From contig JAQFVV010012513.1 of assembly GCA_028023455.1 (NCBI GenBank), forward strand, positions 1,552,501 through 1,616,500: DNA of 64,000 nucleotides, written 5' to 3'. Of the stretch, positions 23,031-35,220 are shown in pieces (within the stretch, counting starts at the first letter, position 1; each line of letters opens with the position of its first letter). The notes below the pieces were generated by a model. It had not been told where the DNA came from. It did not search any database and worked only from the letters and a program-made list of their open reading frames with translations. The translations under genes were made by a program, and so were the position numbers. The stretch is from Epiperipatus broadwayi. Its lineage: Eukaryota; Onychophora; Udeonychophora; Euonychophora; Peripatidae.

Positions 23031-23099
23031 ATGTGATTTGAAAATTATAATTGAAGTTTGTGGGTTATAATTGAGTATTTATCAGTTTGCATTCAGAAT

Positions 23100-23362
23100 A
23101 GGTTCTATTTATCTGTTTAAGGAGATTTATTTCAACATCTTTGTATAACTAATTTCAATCTTTATGGTAAAGTTTCAATCTTCAGGGTCTATATAAATAT
23201 ATCGGGCTATAAATAAAGGTGGTATTCCACTTTTATTGTTAAAAGAAGTTGCCTTGACAACAGTTTGAAATTGTTGATTGATACTGGGATTGTTACGATC
23301 AAATATCTTAGATTGGTGGGCAACTATTCATCCTGAGAGGATAAATTGATAAATGACTAGCA

Positions 23363-23364
<2 letters not shown>
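23100..23364 (-). repeat. M1-related repeat, left part of a copy split by the 6.1-kb insertion
   Basis: It contains the inverted M1 internal segment, 'aaataaaggtgg', 'gttgccttgacaacagtttg' and then 'aaatatcttagattggtgggcaac'. The last block and what follows are repeated intact at 29655-29760. The continuation of this copy lies beyond the insertion, from about 29570. Confidence 0.65.

Positions 23365-23421
<57 letters not shown>
23365..23421. repeat. (TA)n microsatellite at insertion boundary
   Basis: About 28 AT units lie directly before TGTAAC at 23423. Confidence 0.95.
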
Positions 23422-23425
<4 letters not shown>

Positions 23426-23819
23426 AACTTTACCAATCATTCATCCTTGGAGTTTTGTATGTTGAGCAAGCCACATTCAACTAATCCACCTCCTGTAATC
23501 TTCCAGCTTAGACTTATAGAGATGTAGGTGGATAGGGAGTGACAGAGAGAGATACAAATGTATATGTGTAATAATGTATTCACTAGGGCATCAAATTGTA
23601 AATACCTTAACTGGTTGAAGTGCCATCTCAAGACTATCAGTATCTGATAAATGGTCAGTGCGCATAAAAGAAGCAAGTTGCAAACACTTTAAAAATAAAC
23701 ATTTTTGTACAATTATTATGATAACAATTTAAGTTGTAAAAAGTATATTTAGTTTTAGCTTTTGAACTCTGTAATTATTACATAAATGAATTAATGTCAA
23801 ATTATTAAAAAAATAAAGC

Positions 23820-25300
23820 AACCTTCCTCCACAGACTCATGCATAAGTCACACAAATCCAACAGCTATATGATCTCTCGTGGCAGCTACAACAATCCAGT
23901 TCTTAATTTCTTATATTAAGTTGATGGGAATAGGTTGGTAATCCATGCAGAGAACTTCGAGAATCAGACTCACAAGAAATATTAAAATCTTATTATTAAA
24001 ATAAAAAAGAAAAGGAGTCTTCACTACCCACTCCCAACCTATTAACTATCTATCTGCTCTCCACAGAGACCACCCTCCCAGGTTACAATTAATTAGTTTT
24101 AAATGTTTGTCTCTTCATCGCATCACTACCAACGATGAGCTCAATGCAATACCATCTTTCACAATCACACAGGACCATGATGTACAGTATTATTATTAAC
24201 TCAATAACTCCTCATTGTAGTTTTATTATATCAGTAATTATCACCTTGTTATGTGAAAAATTACCTAATTATAAAACCTCTTGCTCTCAGGATCTTGACG
24301 GGTGGTAAGAAGCTAATAATCACTTTCAAATTTATTGCAACCCCCTGAACATTATCTCAGCAATTTTATAGCGAATAGACATACACTCATTTTGTAAGAT
24401 AATGTCTATTCTTAACTAAGGGTAATACTCCTAAATCGTGATAATAATAATAAATATTAGTAAGTACTAAACAATTATTAAAACGCAATATTTATTTACA
24501 ATAAATTTTGACTAGTTTCTTAGCGATTGGGAATGCGTTCAAATATCAAGAGTGAAAAAGAATTTGATGTTCTTTCTTGACATTAGTCCTAATGCAACAA
24601 ACTTGATAAACTAAAAATTTAAATTTATTTAAAATTATTCTCTTTCAGATGCTTGTCATATGATTAATATATCCCATATAAACGAGTGTTTTATCAGATC
24701 AATTTTCAAGTCTCAACGAATGAATGGTAAAAATAAACAAACATTAATATAGTATCAAACCCTATCAAAGAGATTTCGTGACATATCTGTACTGGAAAAT
24801 CATGGAATATTTTCTGCAAATTTTATATATTAAATTTCTTGAATCACTGGATGTCTGGAATCAATGCTATCTGGAATTAATGGGTACACAAGCATTAAGA
24901 CAACAAAGTTTATAATTCAAACAAAATATTTAGTAACATTAAACGGTAAATACTACAATATAAAACAAAACATCGTAGCGATCCAATAAAAAAAAATGAA
25001 ATCATGATTACAGACTGAATTTAAAATGGATCTACATTGGCTACGGAGTATAAGTCTTTTAGTGTCCATCCCAACTTGAACAGAGCCCTCGTCTCCATAG
25101 TGACACATACTATTACTGGAGACAAATAAAGATTATTTTATAAATTATTTGATACCAAAAATTATGCGGTTTTACGCTTGTTAGAGAAGCTATGTCTATC
25201 AATATTTATGTATGCTTAGCGCTTTCAAAGCTCCATGGCTTCATATTCATAGCTGAGTGCAGTTGATAGTAATGAGGGAGAGTATTCTAATTTATGCTAA
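23820..25300. other. Unassigned interior of the 6.1-kb insertion, left part
   Basis: Moderately complex, G+C-richer patches lie at 23820-24110, 24280-24330 and 25020-25270, separated by AT-rich DNA. GGTTACA at about 24086-24092 is a possible internal element end. No coding domain was recognised on either strand. Confidence 0.4.
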
Positions 25301-25345
25301 TTGGTTAGATGCTGTGTTTTAGTTTTTTATTTTGTTTAAATTTTG

Positions 25346-25710
25346 TTAAGAATAGTTTGTCCATCTTTTTGATATGGCAAAATAGGTGTCTTTGCTATTG
25401 ATAGATTGAGTGTCATTATTTATGAAGTATGCCTCCTTTATCTTCTGCCTATAATCATTTCTCTCTCGGCACACCATTCTGGGATTGGCAGGTTCAAATT
25501 TATGACCTGTGATCTTTTCATGCTCCAAGAATGCTGATGTAGTTTCTTTGTTATTCAGTGCCCTTTTATACATATATATGTGCTGGGATACTCTGTTTGT
25601 GAGGCTTGTTTTTGTTTCCCCATAATACAAGGCTCTACACTCGGCCTGAGGGCATTGTATTTGATATACCACTTGAGATGTTGATTTGGGTTTTTGACTC
25701 ACGGTATCTC
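25346..25710 (-). pseudogene. GIY-YIG domain of a Penelope-like element, family C
   Basis: The minus-strand frame reads SQVVYQIQCPQAECRALYYG-ETKTSLTNRV-SQHI. VVYQI and YYGET are the GIY and YIG strands, with a C-P-x3-C pair between them and the following R and H in register. A later EHEKITGHKFEP is the usual H-x-x-x-GH block, and RQKIKEAYFI corresponds to the helix preceding the C-terminal N-rich end. About 118 codons are uninterrupted. The reverse transcriptase part is absent upstream: the frame is lost beyond 25710. The CPxxxC spacing separates this family from A, B and E. No inverted arm was found around it. Confidence 0.8.
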
Positions 25711-27609
25711 ATTTAACATTAATTGTTTTCTTTGTAAAGCAGCCTTTATCCATACTAAGATCATGGTAGTATAATTATTATTAAAGCGCTTAGCTTATAG
25801 CCCTTTTAAAACTAAACTAATGTTTCATTTTATTCCGCTCATAAATTAGCATATTTTAAATTTTAATTCAACTTTGCAATTTAAGTTTATAACTAATATT
25901 ACGAGCTATTATTTCTTATGACTTAATCCTTAACTTCTGGTTACTACTTATAAGATAATTAAGAAATTATATTCATGCACATACATATTTGTATTATTTA
26001 CTATGGCCCAACACGAATTTTTCCACCATAGACTTACCAGTCCAGTGATGACTTGCTTCAGCCTGAACCAGAGAAGATGCACATTGATTGTTTGGGTTCA
26101 AATTATAAATCCTAGATTTAAAATAATTATCAACTCGATTACCAGCTGCAAGCTAAAATATGCATCAATTTCTGAATTGTGATTTTTACATAACATTGCC
26201 TAACAGCAAATAATTTTCTTAACGGGTAGCTAATGACCTATCAAAATAGTACTCAATATTTCATACAATCTTAAATACTAATAATAATACTTTCACAAGA
26301 GAAAATTAATCAATAAACGACTTCTTGGTGATAGCATAGACCTAAGGATTGCCTTCTACCTGAGGCTATAAGATATGTGAGGAGCTCGTCGCTGCACATA
26401 TAAAAGAGGGTATGCTAAATCACCACGTACTACGACCGTATAAAAATATTTTTTCTACGAAGTAAATTAATAATAATGGAGCTGGAAGTACATCTTCGAT
26501 CTCCTAAATACTTTCAAAATTGAGATGTATCTAATCGTGAGAGAGCTATGCCCCATCTCATCCTTCGAGGTGGTAAGAACTAAACACACCTTGAACAAAC
26601 AAAGGTCATTCACACTCTCAGTATTGATGCATGAATCGATAATTCTAAATTTAGTCTAATATGACTTAATAATAAAATTTTATTTAAATGTTAATTTTCT
26701 AAACTAAGAAATGAGCATCATTACTTTAAATGCACACACATCTTAATTAATTTACTCACCAGGGCATAGTAATCAAACACTTTAAAAATATATATGTGGA
26801 TAAATAAAAGTGCAAATATTCATTTAAACTATTGACAAAGTAATATTTCTAAACCTCTTCCATACTTTCACATTTTCATTGGCATTTCATAATAAAATAA
26901 AATATGGGCTCAAACATTTAAGTAGTGGATAAAGTATATTAGCTATCTTAACCTGAGTTTAATACCGGGTCACTATAACCCTTAACTAAAAATACATAAT
27001 TAATTAGAATTAAACACATATCATAGCAATATAAAAACATTTTAAAAGTCTTTTCTATCCCACTGCACCATTCACGATTGTTCTCCATCGCAGATTAAAG
27101 TTTATCCATATTGAAATAAGCATATATTATCATTTTTTTTAAAGGGAAATAATACACAGCTAGGGCCTAATGAGTTCAATGTTATCTAACTAGCAATGCT
27201 TATTTAGTAAAACTAAATAGACATTTTAAAATAAATTCGAAGTTATCCCACTAGCAACTTTTATTTAGTAAAACTGAATTTAATGATGCACATTATAATA
27301 AGTAAGTAGCTGGTTAAATATTAGGATCCTTGTTAATTTAATAATTCCTTATAGAACTTTATATCTTTGCGATGCCACTCATTTGATGGTTATTTATTTC
27401 TCTAGTTTAGCTTCCCTAGCTCAATAAATTTAATCATTCCTTTTTCATTTCAGTATTAAAATTCTATTATTTATTTAGACATTTAGTTTAAAATAGATGT
27501 TAAAGACTCATTCAACAGTGGTTCCATTACTATTCATTGCATTTTAATTTAAATCAGTTATTCTAACTGATATATTATTTTTAAACATTTCTGCTAAAGT
27601 TATCTCTCA
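25711..27609. other. Unassigned interior of the 6.1-kb insertion, middle part
   Basis: A G+C-richer patch at 26320-26600 includes 'catataaaagagg' at 26398, a possible TATA-type signal. I saw no coding domain, no RNA gene and no repeat pair. Confidence 0.4.
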
Positions 27610-28170
27610 ACACTGCATTATAGCAGTGGACAAAATCCTGGTCATCAGGGGTTGTCTCTTCTCTGGAGACTTTACAGTTATCAGTTATCTATCTTCCTGA
27701 CATACGCTTTTTGGTACACAAGATGCAGGACAAAGTTCACACAACCAACACTGGACCCCAATGCTACATTTTTCGATAAGCTCAAAGTTTTTCAGAACAA
27801 GGACAAGATATTATCCTCTAGATTCTTATTTATGAATACATGGAGCCTACTAGTATGGCCAACAGACTCTACATGAATATTGGACCTGATATATCCACAT
27901 TGTAGTGTATCGTAATTGAAGTAGTCTACGATGCAACATGCCGGATTCTACTAGAGAGGCATTGATTTCACACTACATGTATTCCAGCTGATACATTAGC
28001 ATTATTGGGCCAACCTCAAAAGGGGCGGTCTATTTACTCATACATCAACCTGCTAGTGCAGAGAGTGGCTCTGCCATACATCTACCAGAGCTAGGACTTC
28101 CACATTATCAAGTCAGTATTGATGGAAAAAGCCAATGCCAGCAATGGATGAGCCAACATTTACAAAGTGT
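27610..28170 (+). other. G+C-richer block with a broken plus-strand reading frame, unidentified
   Basis: This 560-bp block has clearly higher G+C than its neighbours. One plus-strand frame carries long open runs separated by single stops, for example LSVIYLPDIRFLVHKMQDKV, then MANRLYMNIGPDISTL, then LALLGQPQKGRSIYSYINLL. That pattern suggests a decayed coding sequence. I do not recognise the protein. A second frame is open for 74 codons (27652-27876) but looks less protein-like. Confidence 0.35.
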
Positions 28171-29564
28171 ATTTATTATTCATCTGAGCAATTTTATTAT
28201 GTCAATAAATATATTTTTAAAATAAGAATGCAAAAATTTTTCTTTAATGATAATAATTAAAACAGTAAACTGAAGCTTAAATTTTGTTTTGTCAGCTAAT
28301 AAATGTAATACAAATGCACTGATCACAGCAATTGTTTTCCTTTCAGTTTTTTCTTATGATTCATTAAAAACATCCATCAAGTACTAGAAGTAATATCAAT
28401 AAAAGTTTGTATCTGGAATACTTTATGCTGGTAAAATTGGATGATTCAAACTAGATTTACTAAATTAAGCATGATTTATGACTTTAGTTGAGCTGGCAAA
28501 ATTTTAGCCACAATTGACTTCAGAAGGAAATTTGATGTGTCCCACTGGGTTATCTAGTGACACCTTTCATAATGAAAACTATACACTTAAATTATATTAT
28601 TCATAAGTCAGATGATGATGGTCAAGCTAAAAATTATTACATGTTCACTTAACACAGAAAATTTTAGAGAAGACCCTCATTAATCTGTTACCCCTTATTT
28701 ATAAGCCCTGCCCATCCATCTTCCTCCTGACTTGTCCATTTAACAATTGACCCATATTATTAGGTGTTAATTGGTTCATCAATATAATTTTGACACTAAT
28801 TATTCACAATTTGCCCTTATCCCACATGTGTGCTTAAGAGATTTTTTCCGCTCTTAATAAAAAATATGTCGGAAAAAAAAATTTGAGGGAAAATCTTTTC
28901 AATAAATAGACTATAATTTTGATTTGAGATTTATGAATGAAAAAGATGATCAATTTATTCAAAATTGATACAAAATAATTGCTCTCTCAATTTCCTTTCC
29001 AACAATATATAGCAGGATATATAAAACTTTAAGATTACTTTTATAATTAAAATCCTATACATCACCTACATACCCAAGCGCAAGCACACACATTATTTTA
29101 ATACTAATTGTCATTTACTTGTAAAAAAAATTCTAGTAGTATAAAACCTATGACATAATTTTAAAATTTTATAGCTATCACCCCTCAAATTAAGTATTAA
29201 ACAATCGCTATACTAAACATGTTAAATTTCCTGACTGTTATATTAAACTTTACTTTAAAAAATCATTTATTTAGTTTAATATTTAAGCTTTTTTAAACAA
29301 ACAGGTTCAAAGTTTTACTGTGTGTGAGATCTATATTCCCTTCCATGCACTTAATAAAAACATTATTATCCATTTTAATAAAAATACAGACATAACTTAG
29401 TCTATATGTTAGATACGAGATTTTTAATTTCTAAAAAAAAAATATTCTGATTCTTCTTTAATCTAAAAACTCAGATAAAAAAAAAATTATTTTCACACTA
29501 TTCAAAACCAGCATTACCCTTAGTTCATCATCCTAGGTTTCTTTAAAGAAAACTAAAGGTTACA
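28171..29564. other. Unassigned interior of the 6.1-kb insertion, right part
   Basis: AT-rich DNA with no recognised gene, ending at the GTTACA boundary. Confidence 0.4.
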
Positions 29565-29567
29565 ATA

Positions 29568-30210
29568 AATATATATATATTGGGGTGCAGCCTATTAGCT
29601 GTTCAGACAAGAGGTTGCCTTGACAACAGTTCAAAGTTGTTGATTGTTATTGGGTTTGTACAACTAAATATCTTAGATTAGTGGGCAATTATTAATCATA
29701 AGAGTATAAATTTATAAATGATTATCAGAATATATATATTGGAGATCAGCCTGTTAATTGTTTATATGGCTATCCATTCCCATAATATATAAAAATCCAG
29801 GATAACTATCTATCCTTATAATGTATAATTAACAAAGACATTAACAATGTTAATGACACATTATTAAAGCTACATTTCAATATTTGTGGTCAAGTTGCAA
29901 TCTTTGTTTCTATATAAATATATTGGTCCATAAATAAAGGTAGGATCCCACCTTTATTGTTAACAGAAGGTTGCCTTGACAACAGTTTGAAATTGTTAAT
30001 CTTCAGATGGTTATCCATTCCCATAATATAAAATAATCCAGGATTACTATCCATCTTCACAATGTATAATTAACAAAGACATTACCAACGACAAGTGCAA
30101 AATTACTAAACTTTGCCTTGACAACAGTTTGAAATCCATTTCCATAATATATAATAATCCAGGATTACCAACTTTCTTCACAATGTTTAATTAACAAAGA
30201 CACTAACCAC
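29568..30210. repeat. Interleaved M1 cores and a 75-bp direct repeat (three copies)
   Basis: The M1 core 'gttgccttgacaacagttt' occurs at about 29612, 29970 and 30112. A second unit ('ccataatatata(a)aatccagga', then 'aatgtataattaacaaagaca') occurs three times, at about 29778-29850, 30018-30085 and 30136-30205. The alternation suggests tandem growth of a composite repeat. The unsplit version of the target of the 6.1-kb insertion is at 29650-29760. Confidence 0.7.
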
Positions 30211-31244
30211 TACAAGTGTCAGCGATTATTATAATCAAGCTCTTCAGAAACAGCTTGAATAGCAAACAATATACAAAAATGGATTAAAAAAGTTTATTTT
30301 ATAACTTTATTACTATTTGATTTACAAGTGCTAACATTTCTTCACTCACAACTTCAACAACATTCACTTCAGACAAATACATTAATAACTACTATTTATC
30401 ATTTATTAGGCTAAAGATTATTATATTTAATCAAGAAAGCTAATATACAATATATAATCAATAAACGTTATTAAACAAATTTGGATACTACTCATTATTC
30501 AGACGCCAAATCATATGAAAAAGTGTCAAATGATTCAAATGATTCTTCAATAGGTACAAATATACATATATACAGTATTTAAAAAATAAATATTAATACG
30601 ATATGTTTGCTTTTTATATGTTTTTTTATCTTTGTTTTATTTAGATTTTGTTTATTTTATATACATTACAGTAGAAAATTGTAAAAATGATATATGTAAT
30701 TATTGTAACGATTATTGCTGCATTCAGTTATAACTGTCCTTGAGAAAGATATCGTTAATGTCATCCTAATTACCATGAATAACGTTAACATCTGTAAATA
30801 TTTGAAATTATTATTTAATCTTTCTATCAATATGTGATTATGTTACTTTTGTATTGATTTTATCTATGTAGTATAGATATTCAAAAATCATATTATCAGC
30901 CTCCAAAATAAGTAAAACAAATATTTTTTTCGAAAATATAAAAATATTACGGACAATATATTATGTTTACTATTATTTTGTCCCTGGATCAATGCCCTAT
31001 GTGGTTAAACTAATGGGAACGTGAAGAATTTAGAAGTTAAAGATAACTGGACTGAAACCTAAACTATAATAGCTTAAACGTTCTAAAGAGCTTATAACCT
31101 TTTACTTTTATTGTTCAGAATATTGCATGACCTTGAAATTGACCACCCATGCAACTAACCATTAGGTAGATTAGTTTTATCATTTAATGACTTGTGATTT
31201 TACAGTAAGTAAAGTCTGTTATTTTTAAGAAATAGTCTACTAAT
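30211..31244. other. AT-rich spacer with a diverged R5 copy
   Basis: About 30285-30450 resembles R5 ('gatttacaagtg', 'cacttcagacaaatac', 'catttattaggcta'). The rest holds nothing recognised. Confidence 0.45.
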
Positions 31245-31475
31245 AACGTTTATTATTTTACTACGTTTTGATTTACAAGTGTCAAAACCATTACAACCAC
31301 AATTTTGACATCATCCACTTCAGATAAATACAATAGTGATTATTGTCAATCATCTAGCCCAAATATAACATTTAAATCTCAGTTATAGACTAATATATTT
31401 GACATTTTAATTAAAAATACATACTGTGCAGTTATTCACATTTCTCTTTCCCATGTATAATATATTTTTATATAT
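31245..31475 (+). repeat. R5 repeat, unit A (left half, interrupted)
   Basis: It matches 33085-33310 in direct orientation ('gatttacaagtgtcaaa...cc', 'cacttcagataaata', 'tctctttcccatgt'). The remainder of unit A continues after the Penelope insertion, at 32951-33005. Confidence 0.75.
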
Positions 31476-31648
31476 AAATAAAATGTCCATTAATTAGACA
31501 AAATTGTAATCATAACAAAAATAATAAATATAACAGTAATAAACTATTATAAACAGTCTTTCAATTCACAGAAGTAATTTCTGTTAATTTCTTAAACCTC
31601 CCTCAACTGCCATTAAATTAAAAACAAAAAACAAAGAGGGAACAAACA

Positions 31649-32580
31649 TTACCAATTCAAAACCCATGAATCCTGTATTTTAATGTTAGCAGCTTGTCTA
31701 TTTATTAAATGCATTTTATTTCTATTTATAAAAATTGCCTCCTTTATTTTTCTTTTATTATGGTTTCTCTCTTCATGAAGAATTTTCACACTTTCAAAAT
31801 CAAATTTTAATTTATATTTACATGTTTTTTTTATGATCAAATAAAATTGAAACAGTCATTAAATCACCATTATTTCTACTTTTTACACACTTCTATAACA
31901 ATTCATGCTCCTTTAATCTATTCTTTATACTGCACCTTGACTCACCTATATATGACAACATACACTCACAAAAAAAATGATATACAATATTACTTTTCTG
32001 CTTGACAGGTATGACATCCTTAGAATTATTGACTAATTTATTAATATTGTTTGGAACATAGAATGAAACATTAAACACATTCTTATATATATCCTTAAAA
32101 AATTTCACTTGTGGATTTGAAATAAATGGAATAGATATCCATTGTTTATTATCAATCTTCATTTCCTTTAAACCATTATAGCTTTTTTTAAATTAACATA
32201 AAGTATTGTTTATTTGTTCCATTTTATAACCAATATCAAGTAATTCCTTGGCAAATATCTCAATATTTTTCAATTTATTACATTGGTAATGTCATAATTT
32301 TTCATTATGAAACAAAAAAGATCTGAAACTTGTCATCTTATGCATTATATATTCCCTTTGTTGCAAGGCTTGATTATTATTTTATAATTTAATATATCGT
32401 TATATCTTGTAATAATTAAATAAAAGTATTTAATACTTTTGTCCTGTTGCTTTTCAATAGTCCATTTCAAGCCATTTAAATTATTTATTTCCTCTATAAG
32501 CAAATTTATAGTATTAGTATTTCTACAAACAAAAACACCATCCACATACCTTTTGTAAATTTTAATATCTTTAATAGAAC
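31649..32580 (-). pseudogene. Penelope reverse transcriptase end plus GIY-YIG, broken
   Basis: In order on the minus strand: the reverse transcriptase catalytic segment YVDGVFVCRNTNTINLLIEE (32549 downwards), the thumb/linker with EIFAKELLDIGYKMEQINN (about 32270-32205), WISIPFISNPQVKFFKDIYK, KDVIPVKQKSNIVYHFFC, SYIGESRCSIKNRLKEH, then KFDFESVKILHEERNHNKRK and IKEAIFINRNKMHLINRQ up to the stop at 31649. The family order RT then GIY-YIG is clear. The catalytic box reads YVDG where YVDD is expected, so the second aspartate is lost. Several stops and frameshifts separate the pieces, and the RT fingers and palm upstream are missing at the junction 32580/32581. Confidence 0.8.
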
Positions 32581-32945
32581 AATGACTGCTTCAGCTTTCT
32601 TTGATCATGAAAAAAAACCCATGTAAATCTAAATTTAAATTTAATGTGGAAAGTGTAAAAATTCTTCATAAAGAGAGAAACCATAATAAAAGAAAAATTA
32701 AAGAGGCAATTTTTATAAATAGGAATAAAATGCATTTAATAAATAGACACGCAGCTAACATTAAAATACAGAAATCATTGGATTTGAATTGATGATGTTT
32801 GCTTTCGTTTTGGTTTTTTATTTTTTTTTATTTAATGCAGTTGAGGCAGGTTTAAGAAATTAATGGAAAGTACTTCTGCGGATTGAAATAATAATAGTTT
32901 ATTAGCATTATATTTATTATTTTTATTATGATATATATATATATA
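32581..32945 (+). repeat. Inverted copy of the family A 3' end
   Basis: This is the right arm of the fold-back. 32601-32792 encodes the same 60-residue GIY-YIG end as 31649-31840 but on the opposite strand, with several amino-acid differences (for example QA versus HA, QDSW versus QKSL). So the two arms have diverged since insertion, or came from different templates. Confidence 0.8.
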
Positions 32946-32950
32946 TATAT

Positions 32951-33005
32951 TAAACAATCTCAACAATACCACACATTTCTTTAAAATCATATGAATAATG
33001 ATACA
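32951..33005 (+). repeat. R5 repeat, unit A (right half)
   Basis: 'taccacacatttctttaaaatc' followed by 'atatgaata' matches 33318-33355, completing the unit interrupted by the Penelope insertion. Confidence 0.75.
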
Positions 33006-33084
33006 ATAAAAGACAAATGACACCCAAGATGCTGCTGAACCATCACTCAGCAGTTGGCCTAGGTAATCATCTCTTGTATATAAT

Positions 33085-33365
33085 AACTTGTTACATTTTG
33101 ATTTAAAAGTATCAAACCCACTCTGCCCACAACTTTGATACTATCCACTTTAGATAAATAAAATAATGATTATCACCAATCATTTATTAAACTAGAGATT
33201 GTCTCTAGCCCAGATATAATCTTTAACCTCAGTTTAAATTAAACATGGACACATAAATTTATTCACATTTCTCTTTCCCATGTGTAATATCTTTATAAAT
33301 ATATTAAATAATGTCCACACTACCACACATCCCTTTAAAATCATATGAATAAAGATGTTATACAC
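33085..33365 (+). repeat. R5 repeat, unit B (uninterrupted)
   Basis: It is the direct sister of unit A. It includes a small internal hairpin 'ctagagattgtctctag'. No coding frame is present. Confidence 0.75.
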
Positions 33366-34503
33366 ATAAACAAAAGGTTGAGAATTATTTCCCTAAATCT
33401 CCATAGATGCAGTGAATCTAGCAATTTATTACATCATTTGGCTCAGACCAATGAATATTTGAACTCATAAGTAAATATTATAATGTGTGTAATCTTATAT
33501 TATATTTACAGTCAATAGACTTTTTTCTAGGACCACTTCTCCAAAAGCTATTGCAGCGAAATTCATGCATTTCACTTGATGAATAATGAAGTAATTTATG
33601 AATGTTCCATTTGCCCTTTTTATAGATCACATATTAAATAGATCCTTTTGTACAACTTCTTAATCGACTTAAGTATAGAAAGACTTGCAAAATTTACTGT
33701 ACATTAATCACAAATGGCATGAATAAATAAACTTATAAATGAGTGTTCATACTCGCTAACTCATACTTCACTTTAAAAATTTGGGAATTGTTTTACAAAA
33801 AAACAAAACAAATTAAATACATTTTTTGTAGGACAGTTTTATTAACTATGGGACTTGCAGAATTCGCTATATTCCATAAACATATATCAATGAATAATTG
33901 AACTTATAACTGTGTATTATATAATTTGTTCAGCTTGTTATATATTTAGTAAAAAATTACAGCTTACTTCTTTAAAAATGTGAGAAAAACGGTTAAAAGG
34001 AAGATTCTATTGAGAAAACAGCCAAACCTTTGTTAATGAAAGAAACTTTAAAAAATTTTTTTTATTGTGTGGTAGAGGGCTTAAACTCAGCACAGATGAC
34101 TACATTTTGTCTATGATTTTTATTGACTGTGGATTTTTTTTCTTCTTCAAAAAACATGTTCTTTGACATAAGGCTAATTTATAGTTCTCTCTCATATATA
34201 AATAATGTACTGATTTACTACCATATATTATGAAGATGCTTAGGAAAAATGTTGGAAGCAGTTTTAATGCTTTTGAGATAAGTTGTACATGATAGGTTTT
34301 TATCTATGAATTATTGCTTTGTTACTCAATGGGTTAAGATAATATTCTACCATTAATAATTCTAATGATAAAATAAATAAATGTAATTCCTATCCAAATC
34401 TGTCTTGTCTGAAACTCATACTAGTTGCTATCTTTAGAAATATTACCAAATTTACCACTTCCTTTATTTTGCTATAATATCTCATATGAATGAAATTTAT
34501 CAA
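33366..34503. other. AT-rich spacer, nothing recognised
   Basis: A faint direct similarity between 33650-33790 and 33830-33985 was seen but is too weak to call. Confidence 0.4.
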
Positions 34504-34706
34504 ACTACTTTCAACACTTTTTAGCAAAAATTTTTTATTGTACCTATATGCATACACAATCTCATGTTTTAACTGTCCTTCAGCCTTCTTCAGAGCCAAT
34601 TTTACTTTAATTTTTGGTCTAAAGAAGAAAGCAGGACATTCAAAACATAAGATTTGTATGCATATAGGCACAATAAAAGGTTTTTACTAAAAAGTGTTCA
34701 ATATAG
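34504..34706. repeat. ~200-bp fold-back
   Basis: Arms 34511-34590 and 34619-34701 pair ('tatatgcatacacaatctcatg' side against 'taagatttgtatgcatata'). The short loop contains 'agccttcttcagagccaat'. Mirror-image reading frames on both strands are by-products of the palindrome. Confidence 0.75.
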
Positions 34707-34826
34707 TGGATAAATTGCATTTAGTTTCTACCTTGTGAGACATTTATAAATGGATCTACTGTACCTAAAATTTTGAATCTAATCTGCCTTTCCATAAGTA
34801 AACATCTTTTACTTTTTTAAATATCA

Positions 34827-35220
34827 GGTATCAATTGGAGAAAAAGTGCATTATATCCCATAAACATGTTCACTATACCCACACCTTTTAATGAATGATA
34901 TATCAGAAATGATTCTGTGTATATGCTTAGGACATTACAGAATAGAAAAGTATTTAGTAGTACCATTTCACATTTATTGATTACTTAATATTTCACAGAT
35001 GATAGAACAAATAAAATAACACCAGGTGTCAATTGGAGGGAAAATGCATTATATCTTATAAACATGTTCACTATATCCACATCTAAAGCTGCCTTTTAAT
35101 GAAAGTCATAGGTCAGAAATAAATCTAGATATATGCTTAGGACACCACAGGCTAGAAATATATTAAGTAGTACTATTTTCCATTTATTGATTACTCAATA
35201 TTTTCATAGGTGATAAAACT
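34827..35220. repeat. ~190-bp direct tandem duplication
   Basis: 34827-34995 and 35020-35218 are direct copies sharing 'tcaattggag', 'aaacatgttcactata', 'atatgcttaggaca' and 'tttattgattac(t)(c/t)aatattt'. Identity is about 80% by eye. Confidence 0.75.

Larger units (their letters stand above)
23423..29564. mobile_element. 6.14-kb insertion with TGTAAC...GTTACA ends
   Basis: The block begins TGTAACTTTACC and ends AAAGGTTACA. It separates two halves of a repeat: left 23299-23364, right from about 29568. The unsplit version lies at 29650-29760: 'cagaatatatatattgg-agatcagcct' there equals 'cagaatatat' plus 'atattggggtgcagcct' here. So this is an insertion into the short AT tract of an older repeat. 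TG/CA ends suggest an LTR-type element, but the two ends do not look like a matched LTR pair. Inside I see only one Penelope domain (25346-25710), a G+C-richer block (27610-28170) and unassigned DNA. The element class is therefore open. Confidence 0.5.
31480..32945 (-). mobile_element. Fold-back Penelope-like element family A, 1.47 kb
   Basis: The coding strand is minus. The left arm 31480-31860 is the genuine 3' end (end of the GIY-YIG domain, stop, 3' tail). The right arm 32581-32945 is an inverted copy of that same ~365-380 bp, so the plus strand there reads the same GIY-YIG end (HNKRKIKEAIFINRNKMHLI). Between the arms lie the end of the reverse transcriptase and the start of GIY-YIG. The element sits inside an R5 repeat whose uninterrupted sister (33085-33365) gives the empty site. 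Confidence 0.85.

Noticed and set aside
34390-34690. Mirror-image frames on both strands
   Set aside because: Explained by the fold-back at 34504-34706.
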